A stretch of 64,000 bases of DNA, taken from Haematobia irritans. Lineage: Eukaryota > Arthropoda > Insecta > Diptera > Muscidae. Shown piece after piece: positions 33,076 through 43,160 of this stretch. The DNA is taken from contig NC_134397.1 of the NCBI RefSeq assembly GCF_050003625.1, positions 145,761,526 through 145,825,525 of the forward strand. Direction: 5' to 3'. The translations under genes were made by a program, and so were the position numbers. Under the pieces are notes generated by a model that saw only the letters and a program-made list of their open reading frames with translations, made no database searches and was not told where the DNA came from. Each line of letters opens with the position of its first letter. The first letter of the stretch is position 1.

Positions 33076-33724
33076 TATATGGAAATAAAATTTTGACAAA
33101 ATTGTCTATAGAAATAAAATTTTGAAAAAATTTTCTATAGAAATATAATTTTGACAACATTTTCTATAGAAATAAAATTTTCGCAAAATTTTCTTTAGAA
33201 ATAAAATTTTCGCAAAATTGTCTATAGAAATAAATTTGTTGACAAAATTTTCTATAGATATAAAATTTTGACAAAATTTTCTACAGAAATAAAATGTTGA
33301 AAAATTTTCTATAGAAATAAAATTTTCGCAAAATTTTCTATAGAAATAAAATTTTCGCAAAATTGTCTATAGAAATAAAATTTTGACAAAATTTTCCATA
33401 CAAATAAAATTTTCTATAGAAATAAAATTTTGACAAAATTTTATATAGAAATAAAATTTTGACAAAATCTTCTATAGAAATAAAATTTTGACAAAATTTT
33501 CTATAGAAATAAAATTTCTATCCATCAAATTTTATATAGAAATAAAATTTTGACAAAATCTTCTATAGAAATAAAATTTTGACAAAATTTTCTATAGAAA
33601 TAAAATTTTGATAAAACTTTCTACAAAAATAAAATTTTGGCAAATTTTGCTACAGAAATAACACTTTGACAAATTTTTCTATAGAAAGCAAATTTTGACA
33701 AAATTTTCTATAGAAATAAAATTT
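33076..33724 (+). repeat. 29-bp minisatellite array G
   Basis: About twenty-two forward units with a local variant in which GAC is replaced by CGC (AAAATTTTCGCAAAATTTTC). It ends at block Q. Confidence 0.9.
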
Positions 33725-33726
33725 GC

Positions 33727-34112
33727 ATTCGTTTTGTTTTGTTATTGTTGGTTTTGTTCTTTAAGCATGTTATTGTTTTTTGATTTCAGCTTAAAACCAT
33801 GCATTGACTAAACTACAAGTGTAGCTTAACCGACCGAGGAAAAGAATGTTTGTCAAATTTGGATGGACGCACGTTTCGGAATTACCACATTCCTCATCAG
33901 CATCATCTACTTGCAGCAAAACTATCAACCAATTATCAGAATAAATTCAGGCAGTTCATTAAACCCAACAATGAACCACACTTGAACCTTCCGAAAAAAG
34001 GTTTTGTATGATAGCCGGCTTATGCCGAAATAAATTCATACAAACATATCTCTGTCAAATTATCGATTTGAGTGCAGTTGGCTGGGTTTATTTCGAGCGT
34101 GCTTCCTCTTTT
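33727..34112 (+). repeat. Block Q, long copy
   Basis: In order: CATTCGTTTTGTTTTGTTAT, TTTCAGCTTAAAACCATGCA, TTGACTAAACTACAAGTGTA, GGACGCACGTTTCGGAATTA, CCACATTCCTCATCAGCATC, AAAACTATCAACCAATTATC, GATAGCCGGCTTATGCCGAA and GGCTGGGTTTATTTCGAGCG. It ends where a DINE-1-like element begins. I do not recognise the family, and no coding potential is evident. Confidence 0.75.
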
Positions 34113-35531
34113 TATACCCTCCACCATAGGATGGGGGTATATTAACTTTGTCATTCCGTTTGTAACACATCGAAATATTGCTATAAGACCCCATAAAGTA
34201 TATATATTCTGGATCGTGATGAAATTCTGAGTCGATCTGAGCATGTCCGTCCGTCCGTCCGTCCGTCTGTTGAAATCACGCTAACTTCCGAACGAAACAA
34301 GCTATCGACTTGAAACTTGGCACGAGTAGTTATTATTGATGTAGGTCGGATGGTATTGCAAATGGGCCATATCGGTTCACTTTTACGTATAGCCCCCATA
34401 TAAACGGACTCCCAAATTTGGCTTGCGAGGCCTCTAAGAGAAGCAAATTTCATCCGATCCGGCTGAAATTTGGTACATGGTGTTAGTATATGGTCTCTAA
34501 CAACCATGCAAAAATTGGTCCACATCGGTCCATAATTATATATAGCCCCCATATAAACCGATCCCCCGATGTGGCTTGCAGAGCCTCTGCGAGAAACAAT
34601 TTTCATCCGATCCGGCTGAAATTTGGTACTTGGTGTTAGTATATGGTCTCTAACAACCATGAAAAAATTGGTCCATATCGGTCCATAATTATATATAGCC
34701 CCCATATAAACCGATCCCCCGATTTGGCTTGCGAGGCCTCTAAGAGAAGCAAATTTCATCCGATCCGGCTGAAATTTGGTACATGGTGTTAGTATATGGT
34801 CTCTAACAACCATGCAAAAATTGGTCCACATCGGTCCATAATTATATATAGCCCCCATATAAACCGATCCCCCGATGTGGCTTGCAGAGCCTCTGCGAGA
34901 AACAATTTTCATCCGATCCGGCTGAAATTTGGTACTTGGTGTTAGTATATGGTCTCTAACAACCATGAAAAAATTGGTCCATATCGGTCCATAATTATAT
35001 ATAGCCCCCATATAAACCGATCCCCCGATTTGGCTTGCGGAGCCTCTAAGAGAAGCAAATTTCATCCGATCCGGCTGAAATTTGGTACATGGTGTTAGTA
35101 TATGGTCTCTAACAACCATGCAAAAATTGGTCGATATCGGTCCATAATTATATATAGGCCCCAAATAAACCGATCCCCAGATTTGACCTCCGGAGCACCT
35201 TGGAAGAGCAAAATTCCTCCCATTCGTTGAAATTTGGTACGTGATGTTAGTATAGGGTATCCAACAACCATGCAGGAATTGGTTCCTATCAGTCCATAAT
35301 AATATATAGCTCCCATATAAACCGATCCCCAGATTTGACCTCCGGTGCCTTTTGGAGGAGCAAAATTCATCCGATCTGGTTGAAATTTGGTACGTGGTGG
35401 TAGTATATGATATTTAACAACCACGTGAGTTGAAATTTGTGGATGACAGTCTTTCGTAGAAGTTTCTACGCAATCCATGGTACCCTCCATAAGATTCGGC
35501 CTGGCCGAACTTACGGCCGTATATACTTGTT
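34113..35531 (+). mobile_element. DINE-1-like element, complete
   Basis: The 5' end TATACCCTCCACCATAGG is followed by the AAAGTATATATATTCTGG, GAGTCGATCTGAGC, (CCGT)n and AATCACGCTAACTTCC boxes. A tandem array of 153-bp units then runs on, and the 3' end is GGCCTGGCCGAACTTACGGC-CGTATATACTTG. The 3' subterminal inverted repeat, normally ATGGTGGAGGGTA, here reads CATGGTACCCTCCATAAG, as if a short stretch had been inverted in place. The long minus-strand open frame (34181-35164) is a by-product of the unit length. Confidence 0.85.
34378..35430 (+). repeat. 153-bp tandem repeats arranged as 306-bp dimers
   Basis: Units alternate between a form with GCTTGCGAGGCCTCTAAGAG and a form with GCTTGCAGAGCCTCTGCGAG. 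The string GCTTGCG starts at 34421, 34727 and 35033, exactly 306 bp apart, so the dimer has been amplified as a unit. The period is a multiple of three, which keeps a 327-codon frame open without selection. Confidence 0.9.
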
Positions 35532-35532
35532 C

Positions 35533-35600
35533 TCATTCGTTTTGTTTTGTTATTGTTGGTTTTGTTCTTTAAGCATTGTTGTTGTTTTTTGGTTTCAGCT
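35533..35600 (+). repeat. Block Q, left part only
   Basis: CATTCGTTTTGTTTTGTTAT, TGTTCTTTAAGCATTG and TTTCAGCTTAAATTTTGAC: the block breaks off in GCTTAAA and passes straight into the 29-bp repeat. Confidence 0.75.
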
Positions 35601-36046
35601 TAAATTTTGACATTTTCAATAGAAATAAAATTTTGACAACATTTGCTATAGAAATAAAATTTTGACAACATTTTCTATACAAATAAAATTTTGACAAAAT
35701 TTTCTATAGAAATAAAATCTTGATAAAATTTTCTATAGAAATAAAATTTTGACAAAATTTTCTATAGAAATAAAATTTATACAAAATTTTCTATAGAAAT
35801 AAAATTTTGACAAAAATTTTCTATAGAAGTACATTTTTTAGAAAATTTTCTATAGAAATAACACTTTGACAAATTTTTCTATAGAAATAAAACTTTGACA
35901 AAATTTTCTATAGAAATAAATTTTTTAGAAAATTTTCTATAGAAATAACACTTTGACAAATTTTTCTATAGAAAGCAAATTTTGACAAATGTTTCTAAAA
36001 TAATAAAATTTTGACAAAATTTTGTACAGAAATAAAATTTTGACAA
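35601..36046 (+). repeat. 29-bp minisatellite array H1
   Basis: About fifteen forward units, with the TTTTTAGAAAATTTTC variant near the end. It is bounded by partial block Q copies on both sides. Confidence 0.9.
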
Positions 36047-36190
36047 AATTGAATGTTTGTCAAATTTATTTGGGCAAAGCCCTATGGACTGCAAAATGAT
36101 TGGATGGACGCACGTTTCGGAATTTCCACATTCCTCATCAGTATCCTCTACTTTCAACAAAACTATCAACCAATTATCAGAATAATTTCA
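36047..36190 (+). repeat. Block Q, middle part
   Basis: GAATGTTTGTCAAATTTATT, TGGGCAAAGCCCTATGGACT, GGATGGACGCACGTTTCGGA and ACTATCAACCAATTATCAGA. It breaks off in AATAATTTCA, where the 29-bp repeat resumes. Confidence 0.75.
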
Positions 36191-37500
36191 AAATTTTCTA
36201 TTGAAATAAAATTTTGACAAAATTTTCTAAAGAAATAAAATTTTGACAAAATTTTCTATAGAAATAAAATTTTGACGAAAGTTTCTATAGGAATAAAATT
36301 TTGAAAAAATTTTCTATAGAAATAAAATTTTGACATAATTTTCCATAGAATAACACTTTGACAAACTTTTTTATAGAAATCAAATTTTGACAAATGTTTC
36401 TAATGTAATCAAATTTTGACAAAATTTTCTACCGAAATAAAATTTTGACAAAATTTTCTATAGAAATAAAATTTTTAGAAAATTTTCTATAGAAATAAAA
36501 TTTTTAGAAAATTTTCTATAGAAATAAAATTTTTAGAAAATTTTCTATAGAAATAAAATTTTTAGAATATCTTCTATAGAAATAAAATTTTGAAAAAATT
36601 TTCTATAGAAGTAAAATTTTCAGAAAATTTTCTATAGAAATAACATTTTTAGAAAATTTTCTATAGAAATAACATTTTTAGAAATTTTTCTATAGAAATA
36701 AAATTTTGACAAAATTTTCTATAGAAATAGAATTTTGACAAAATTTTCTATAGAAATAAAATTTTGACAAAATTTTCTATAGAAATAAAATTTTGACAAA
36801 ATTTTCTATAGAAATAAAATTTTGACAAATTTTTCAATAGAAATAAAATTTTGACAAAATCTTCTATAGAAATAAAATTTTCAGAAAATTTTCTATAGAA
36901 ATAACATTTTTAGAAAATTTTCTATAGAAATAGAATTTTGACAAAATTTTCTATAGAAATAAAATTTTGACAAAATTTTCTATAGAAATAAAATTTTGAC
37001 AAATTTTTCAATAGAAATAAAATTTTGACAAAATCTTCTATAGAAATAAAATTTTGACAAAATTTTCTATAGAAATAAAATTTTAACAAAATTTTTTATA
37101 GAATTTTTTATAGAAAATTTTTTATAGAAATTTTTTATAGAAATTGAGAAAATTTTCTATAGGAATAAAATTTTGACAAAATTTTCTACAGAAAGCAAAT
37201 TTTGACAAATGTTTCTGTACTAATCAAATTTTGACATAATTTTCTATAGAAATACAATTTTAAGAAAATTTTCATTAGAAATAAAATGTTTAGAAAATTT
37301 TCTATAGAAATAAAATTTTTAGAAAATTTTCTATAGAAATAAAATTTTGACAAAATTTTCTATAGAAATAAAATGTTGACAAACATTTTCTATAGAAACA
37401 CAATTTTGACAAAATTTTTATAGTAATAACACTTTGACAAAATTTTCTATAGAAATAACATTTTGACAAAATTTTCAATGGAAATAAAATTTGGAAAATA
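36191..37500 (+). repeat. 29-bp minisatellite array H2
   Basis: About forty-five forward units. Runs of identical variants (TTTTTAGAAAATTTTC at 36470-36670) and a repeated block TTTTTCAATAGAAATAAAA near 36828 and 37008 (about 180 bp apart) point to local amplification. Confidence 0.9.
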
Positions 37501-37582
37501 AGTTTTTTTGTATTGTAGTTTTCTGGTAAAAAGTTCTTAAAATTTTGGTAGATTAATTTTGCTCGAGTAGCAACCATGGTTA
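37501..37582 (+). mobile_element. Right terminus of a minisatellite-carrying element
   Basis: AAAATTTTGGTAGATTAATT, TTGCTCGAGTAGCAACCATG: the GAGTGGCAACC-type end, with one change (TAGCAACC). It follows a forward array, as expected. Confidence 0.8.
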
Positions 37583-38331
37583 ATACACGTCTAAAGTTGT
37601 AGAAAATAGATGAAGTTGCTGTAATAAATAATAAAATGTATAACCTCAAAAATGTCAAGCATTACGATAGGACTGTCAGTTGGCAGATTGCAACTCTAGG
37701 GTTGCCCAATCCCGTTAAAAAAACGCAAACACTCGTACGTTTAAGACAAATATTCTGGAACAGACAGACGGTCCGATATAGCTAAATCGACTTAGAATTT
37801 AATTCAAAGGCGATCAGTATATTAAAACATGGGTCTCTGGCTACCTTTTCTGGTGCGTTTGCATAAAATGCATAAACAGGATATTGGTAAAGGACATAAA
37901 AACTTCTGCTGTTTTTTATTTTGCTTTACTAATGTGTAGGAAATACCATTGAAAATTTGTATTTTTTCATTTCCTTCCTTTCTCATATAGTTCGTCAATC
38001 GTTTTATTCTTTGGAAAATGATGTATAATTAAATTTTAGACCTACTCTCTGCGTAATAAATTACAAAACTAATAAGTACTACTACTATTTCCAAAGTAGT
38101 TTGTAATTGATTTTGACATTTGAAAAAAAAAACAGCAAGAGGAAAACAATAAAAATGCTCTCCTAGAAGTGCTTTTAAGGTCGATAATATGATTTATTGG
38201 TGAATAATGTTGATGTACTTCCGGTGGAAAATAACAACAACAAAAACATAACAAGAATAACACCAATTCAAATAATAAGAGAAATATTGTAGGGTTTATA
38301 GCTAGTGTGGCTGGCTATGGGCGTAAATATA
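37583..38331. other. No gene recognised
   Basis: Mostly without repeats I can name; CAGACAGACGGTCCGATATA near 37765 is reminiscent of transposon-borne motifs in this window but too short to assign. Confidence 0.4.
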
Positions 38332-39011
38332 CAGTGACGTACATAAGTATTGGCACACCAAACAATTTTGATTAAAAACCATATTTTAAAAGTGATACGA
38401 ATCTAGTTTAAATTAAAAAGAGAGAAGTTCACCACTGTGGTATCACAATGGACTGAATAGTCTAAGTGAGCCTGATACATCGGGCTGCCACATAACGTAA
38501 CCTAACCTAACCTAGTTTAAATTAAAACTTTTTTAATTTGGATTGTAACTGCATTAAGAATCTAGATCATTTTTTATTTTAGAAAATTTTTTAATTATCT
38601 TTCAATTTTTAAATTATGAAAAATTAAATCAAGGTTTTTTTTTAAGGAACAAAAGTATTGGCACAGATAGTTCTAAATTAGTTTTTTGGTACATTTAGTA
38701 TTTTTTGGATATTCCTAGACCATGAATGGACTAATTTGGTGTTTTATTTGTAACTATATTCCCCCATTATTCCATCAGCACTGTACTAAATTTCATCAAA
38801 ATCTGTTAATAATAGTGACCTAAATATTGCGAACAATAAGGACATGGTTAGGCGGACGGACACCAAGGGCTAAACCCACTTAGGAGTTGGTTCTGAGTCG
38901 ATCGGTATATATTTTATGAAGCATAAAATCAATATTTCTGGCAGACACATTCTTTCGCAGATACCCTGACCACTATTTAGGGAGCTGTGGCAATACTTAT
39001 GTGCGGCACTG
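38332..39011. mobile_element. Tc1-type MITE with TA target duplication
   Basis: The ends are CAGTGACGTACATAAGTATT and, inverted, CAGTGCCGCACATAAGTATT, similar over about 25 bp; TA flanks both (38330-38331 and 39012-39013). CAGTG termini with a TA duplication are typical of Tc1-like elements. The 680 bp include a 93-bp SINE insertion and no transposase frame. Confidence 0.85.
38419..38511 (+). mobile_element. 5'-truncated SINE with 16-bp target duplication
   Basis: AGAGAGAAGTTCACCACTGT, ATGGACTGAATAGTCTAAGT and CATCGGGCTGCCACATAACG, ending in CCTAACCTAACC. It is flanked by the perfect repeat CTAGTTTAAATTAAAA at 38403-38418 and 38512-38527. It lacks the tRNA-like head, so truncation happened at insertion, as with LINE-driven retrotransposition. 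Confidence 0.9.
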
Positions 39012-39013
39012 TA

Positions 39014-40435
39014 TGTGTTTAGTAATTATAAAATGTTTGTTTTGTATGTGTGGAGTATTCTTTGAACCATTCATAGACTCTATCCCTATACATTTTCTCG
39101 CACTCTTGCTCTCTCTCTCTCTCTCTCACTTCTTTCACACCACATTTTAATAGCAAAACATATACAAGGCGGGTCTCATTAACAGAGTTGTATTGCATTA
39201 AAGAAAAAAAAACATACTCTCATTTAGTGCGTGTGACGGTGTGAAGAAATAATTTTGCATGGTCTATAGTGTGTGTTAAGAAAATAACTAAAATGTTATT
39301 AATTTACATTAAGTGAAGGCTCTATTTTCATTATTTTCATAATTATGGCCAGCTACAATAATAGTAAAAACCATAATGGAGCATGGCAAGAAAAAAAAAA
39401 GGAAAGACGAAAAGAAAAAAAAAAATACTTAGTATATATTACATTAGTTATGTTGATGCAAGATAGTGCAAGCAAAATACGAATAGACTTGCAGCAAAGT
39501 TATTCTAGCCAACAAAGTTGTAAGGTAAGGGACATCCTAATGTATTCGCATGTTTGAATTGTAAATGGTAAAAGAAATGCAAAATGTAAAACGAACATCG
39601 AAACATGGACTGTGACCAAACACATCACCGAGTAATGAGAATATAGTTCTACTGGTTCTGTCCCTGCTGGCTTCCCTCTGCTGGTATCAATCTTACCATT
39701 TAATTTGGTTAAAAAAATGATAAAACATTTCATTACAAAAAGCCACAATGGCAGACAGCTTTGCTCCGCTCAGACCTAGGCTATGGCATAATAATGATAG
39801 GTAAAGGCAACATTGTTACCAAAAGCAATTAGCCTCTTAGGCCTATTCATTGTAGGGAGGCTTTTGGCCATAATTACGGGAAAACATGGTTTGTTCCTAG
39901 CTACCAGACTACCATAGATATTTCTGGCCAATTCACAATAAATTGGCATTTTGAGTTACTTGTCAAAGGGAGACTGATAAACACGAAAACATTTCACCCA
40001 TATGGTTGAGTTTTTTTATCTCAAAAATTTCTCATGGATTTCATGTTAAATAGAGGCATGATCGTGGAACATGTCTTGACAATTTAAGAAACTTATTTTT
40101 ATCCTACACCAATACATTATCAATGTAGTGGTGTAGAATCACAAATATAGGAAATTCAACCTGCTATAAACATCAAAAATATTTTCCCTCACGTACAAAA
40201 AAGTTAAGGAAAACTTTAAGCTTTTAAGCAGTTTACAGTTTGACCAATATGTCTAAAGGAAACATGAAATTAAGATCATCTCTTTGTGCCTTACTAATTG
40301 CCCCTGAGATACACAAAGAAGCCATTCGCTAAACTTTATTTAAACTTATGGACAGTTAAGTGCCAGGCACCAGATAGCTTTATAGGACAATTTTATAACA
40401 TACAGCCAATGCACAATTTTCGGTTTTAAACCCGA
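39014..40435. other. No gene recognised; (CT)n microsatellite
   Basis: A (CT)n run lies at about 39110-39128 and an A/G-rich tract at about 39390-39425. No repeat family I can name. Short frames only. Confidence 0.45.
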
Positions 40436-40439
40436 ATTT

Positions 40440-40815
40440 TCCCCTTCATTTGCCTTTATCCAAGACTACCGTTTTTCTGGTCATCTCTTCAATATTGAGC
40501 ATAAACTTCAGCCTCCTGTTCAATATAACTCCAAGATATTTTGCACCAAACGGAATTTCAATACCATCTAAGGAGATAGGCTTAAACGTTGGAATTTTAA
40601 GTCCTCTGCAGGATTTATCCCCAGTCCATTCTTCTTCGCCTGTTTTTCGATCATTCGGAGGGCTCTAGATATAATATTTCTAATTGTGGATGGCAATTTT
40701 CCCTGACAGTTAAAGCCATATTATCTGCGTATGCTGTCATTTTTATCCGATCTTTTTCTAATGAAACCAGAAGATTCTTTATGGCAACATTCCAAACTTC
40801 AATTTCAGCCATTGA
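40440..40815 (-). pseudogene. LINE reverse transcriptase relic with altered active site
   Basis: The minus strand reads WNVAIKNLLVSLEKDRIK, then MTAYADNMALT: the YADD active-site box with its last Asp changed to Asn (plus-strand position about 40716-40734). Further on come LDGIEIPFGAKYLGVILNR-like and MLNIEEMTRKTVVLDKGK-like segments in shifted frames, the usual order in R1/LOA/Jockey RTs. It begins within the motif after GTPQGG and is 5'-truncated. Confidence 0.75.
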
Positions 40816-40818
40816 ACT

Positions 40819-40910
40819 GAACCATCGAATTTTACCGTCATAAAATTCGATGGTTCGAATTTTACCGTCATAAGTAAAATTCGATGGTTCGAATTTTACC
40901 GTGATAAGTA
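40819..40910. repeat. Tandem palindromic repeat (34-bp unit)
   Basis: GAACCATCGAATTTTA (40819-40834) pairs exactly with TAAAATTCGATGGTTC (40841-40856) around CCGTCA. The right half is repeated as GAATTTTACCGTCATAAG... at 40857-40890 and again in part at 40891-40910. It abuts the truncated end of the LINE relic. Confidence 0.85.
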
Positions 40911-41085
40911 TTTATTACGAATTTCAAGTTTGGTGGTAGATCAAGCAGCCATTAACTGAAGTTATCAATCTGGGCATTGACAAAAGAGTTAGACCCTATT
41001 AGTCGACCTTTAAATGGGTCCTTTTAGTGGTCCTTTAGACGGACACTTCTTTGGCTCATCAAACCTTTCCTAAGGTAATCCCATT

Positions 41086-42291
41086 ATTGAAGCTGACAAA
41101 AGGGAACGATCGCCGGATGAGTTGCCAGCTTCTAATAGGGATCAAAGATCGTTTGCCTCAGTTGCAAGAGATAGTCTTGTTATGGTTATCGTGAACAGAG
41201 GAGAAGTGGACGGTATGGTTCCCCAGCATAAGTGAGGGAAATTGATAATGCATTGTCCGGCGTCTACTCACTGGTGCTGGTAAAGTTACCAGTCCAAATC
41301 GCCGAGGCTGGTTGGTATCAAGGATGATTTAAGCTAATAGCATTTGAGGACCAGAGGTCTATAGATTGTTTCTGCGTTGATACTAATTGGTGAAGTGAGG
41401 GAAGGTGCCACTCTAGAGTTGGTCGAGAAGAAACATACAGGCTAGACCTATAGCACATGCGCGGACCAAAAAACTGTTTTTCATATGTTTGGATGTAAAA
41501 ATTATATGTTTGGAACTGAAATTTTTAACACAATATTTTAAGTGCAAGCATATGATGTTCATAAACTAGCATAACATGTTTGGGACATATATGTTGTTTA
41601 GAAAGAGAGACCTAGATAGTATGCTGCAAGTAAAATAATGGAAGTAACCAATGGGCGCCTTAAAAATATATCCACACAAAGAAAATTTCATTAAAATTTT
41701 TTCTATCAGTGTATGCCCTAAGGTGAAACATAATATGTTTGAATAACAATATTTTGTTTGGACCAATCCTGAAAATATATATGCTTCAAACAAACACATT
41801 GTTTGCGGTATATGTTACAGAAGCGATTTTGAATATATTTTAAATTCTGAATATACTTTAAATAGACTTAAAGAATGTAATCTAGATCTTTCAACCGCTG
41901 ATGGGAAGATTGGCCGTTTGGATCAAGTGGATGAACAAAGACGGCAAGCAATGCTTATATGCTTTCCTACATATAGTCAAGTTCCAGGGCTTTCATTATA
42001 CCCAAATGAAGGTATACATAAGCGATCTGCCAAAGGATTCCGAAAAGGACAAGCCTCTGCCTGAGTCAGAAATGTCGAGGGAGATGACAAAAATGCAGAC
42101 ATGGAAATTATCGTACGCGAGAGTAGGTTTTTACTATCTCAAAACTCACCACAGTAGAACCGAGGGTTGTTGCGAGAGTCACGGAGATCTGTGAAGAGGA
42201 CTTTCTTGATGACTCGATCGAAACGGCTGTTGTGACCGTGGTTGAAAATCTTGATGGTTCTACGGATCCTCCAGAGAAATTTTCACCATAG
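41086..42291 (+). pseudogene. LINE ORF1 (gag-like) relic, split by another element
   Basis: The plus-strand frame from 41091 reads EADKRERSPDELPASNRDQR, then SFASVARDSLVMVIVNRGEV, and in other frames AEAGWYQG and FKLIAFEDQRSID. After the insertion at 41465-41835 it continues as NLDLSTADGKIGRLDQVDEQ, RRQAMLI, VYISDLPKDSEKDKPLPESE, then an acidic stretch ending in a stop at 42289-42291. This order matches the C-terminal domain (DUF4780-like) of fly LINE ORF1 proteins, as I remember the family. Frameshifts and stops (for example at 41232) make it a pseudogene. Confidence 0.7.
41465..41835 (-). mobile_element. CATATGTTTGG-rich element, second copy
   Basis: ACTGTTTTTCATATGTTTGG at the left and TATGTTACAGAAGCGATTTT at the right are the inverted ends of the 8588-9577 element. 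The interior shares AGCATAACATGTTTGGGACA (inverted TGTCCCAAACATGTTATGCT). It is shorter than the first copy and interrupts the LINE ORF1 relic. Confidence 0.6.
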
Positions 42292-42299
42292 TAAGGCTG

Positions 42300-42578
42300 C
42301 TTGTTCTGCCTCCTGATGAAAAGGGATATTGCCACATTACCACTTTTATCCTATCTTTTTCAAAGGAAACCAGAAGGTTGTTTCTAGCAACATTCCGAAG
42401 AAGAGATAACAGAATTCCCCCTTGGGGAGTGCCTCTGTTCACAAACCTTTGAATGGTTACTTTCCCCAGTGTGGGAAAAATACGCCTCACTATGTCTTGA
42501 TCAACATTGAGAGTTGATAATGCATTTACTATTGAACTCTGATGGACGTTATTAAATGTCCCTGCTCTCGTTTAGAGA
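42300..42578 (-). pseudogene. LINE reverse transcriptase relic, inverted relative to neighbours
   Basis: An uninterrupted minus-strand frame reads AGTFNNVHQSSIVNALSTLN, VDQDIVRRIFPTLGKVTIQR, FVNRGTPQGGILLSLLRNVA. It contains the second half of motif A (missing the catalytic FLDIE part) and an intact RGTPQGG motif, and stops just before YADD. It lies between a plus-strand ORF1 relic and a plus-strand ORF2 C-terminus, so it is either an internal inversion of one LINE or a separate insertion. The family is the same as at 5535-8550. Confidence 0.8.
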
Positions 42579-42781
42579 GCAATCTTGAATCAATGCTAGT
42601 TCTAAGAAAAATATCTGTAATCCTCTCCAGAATATAAAGAAGTCATGAAGATAAGGTGATTGGGTCGGAAATCCTTCGCACTCTAGTGAAAGGATTTTTC
42701 TGCTTTGCTAAATTTATGTGAAAAAAAATAATTAAAAATTATGAACTTTTTCAAATTAAAATAACTTTCGGTTAAAGAAAT

Positions 42782-43160
42782 GTGTTCTATTACATAACAC
42801 AGATGCTATTTGGATACGGATACTTCCGAATGTATTTGCATAAGATGAGCAAATGTCACAGTCCATATTGCCTCTACGGAGAGAGGAATGTCATCGATGA
42901 AGCGCATCATACGTTTTTTAGGTGCATACGATGGGGCACCGAAAGATCGGAGTTAGAGGGACAAGTAGGCGAAATAGATAAGCGGAACATGATAGAAAAA
43001 ATGACGGCAGACGAACGGCATTGGTACGTAATCGAGAAGTATTGTGAAGTCATCGACCTGGACAATACAAGAGAGAAATATTGTGAAGTCATACAGAGGA
43101 AAAAGAAGATCGACTGGACAGTACAAGGGCTACATACACTATGGAGTGAGACAGAATGAC
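42782..43160 (+). pseudogene. LINE ORF2 C-terminal end with zinc-knuckle-like motif
   Basis: The frame begins near YYITQMLFGYGYFRMYLHK, then MSKCHSPYCLYGERNVIDEA, HHTFFRCIRWGTERSELEG. The spacing C-x4-C...HTFF-x-C and the TQxLxGxGYFRxYLHKM block are typical of the C-terminus of R1/LOA/Jockey ORF2, past RNase H. Near the end EKYCEVI is repeated (43046-43105) by a small internal duplication. The frame stays open for 125 codons and stops at 43157-43159, but the upstream part of ORF2 is missing. Confidence 0.75.

Noticed and set aside
34181..35164. 327-codon minus-strand open frame
   Set aside because: It follows the 153-bp tandem repeats of a DINE-1-like element; the period is a multiple of three, so the same 51-residue pattern repeats without stops. 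No known domain.
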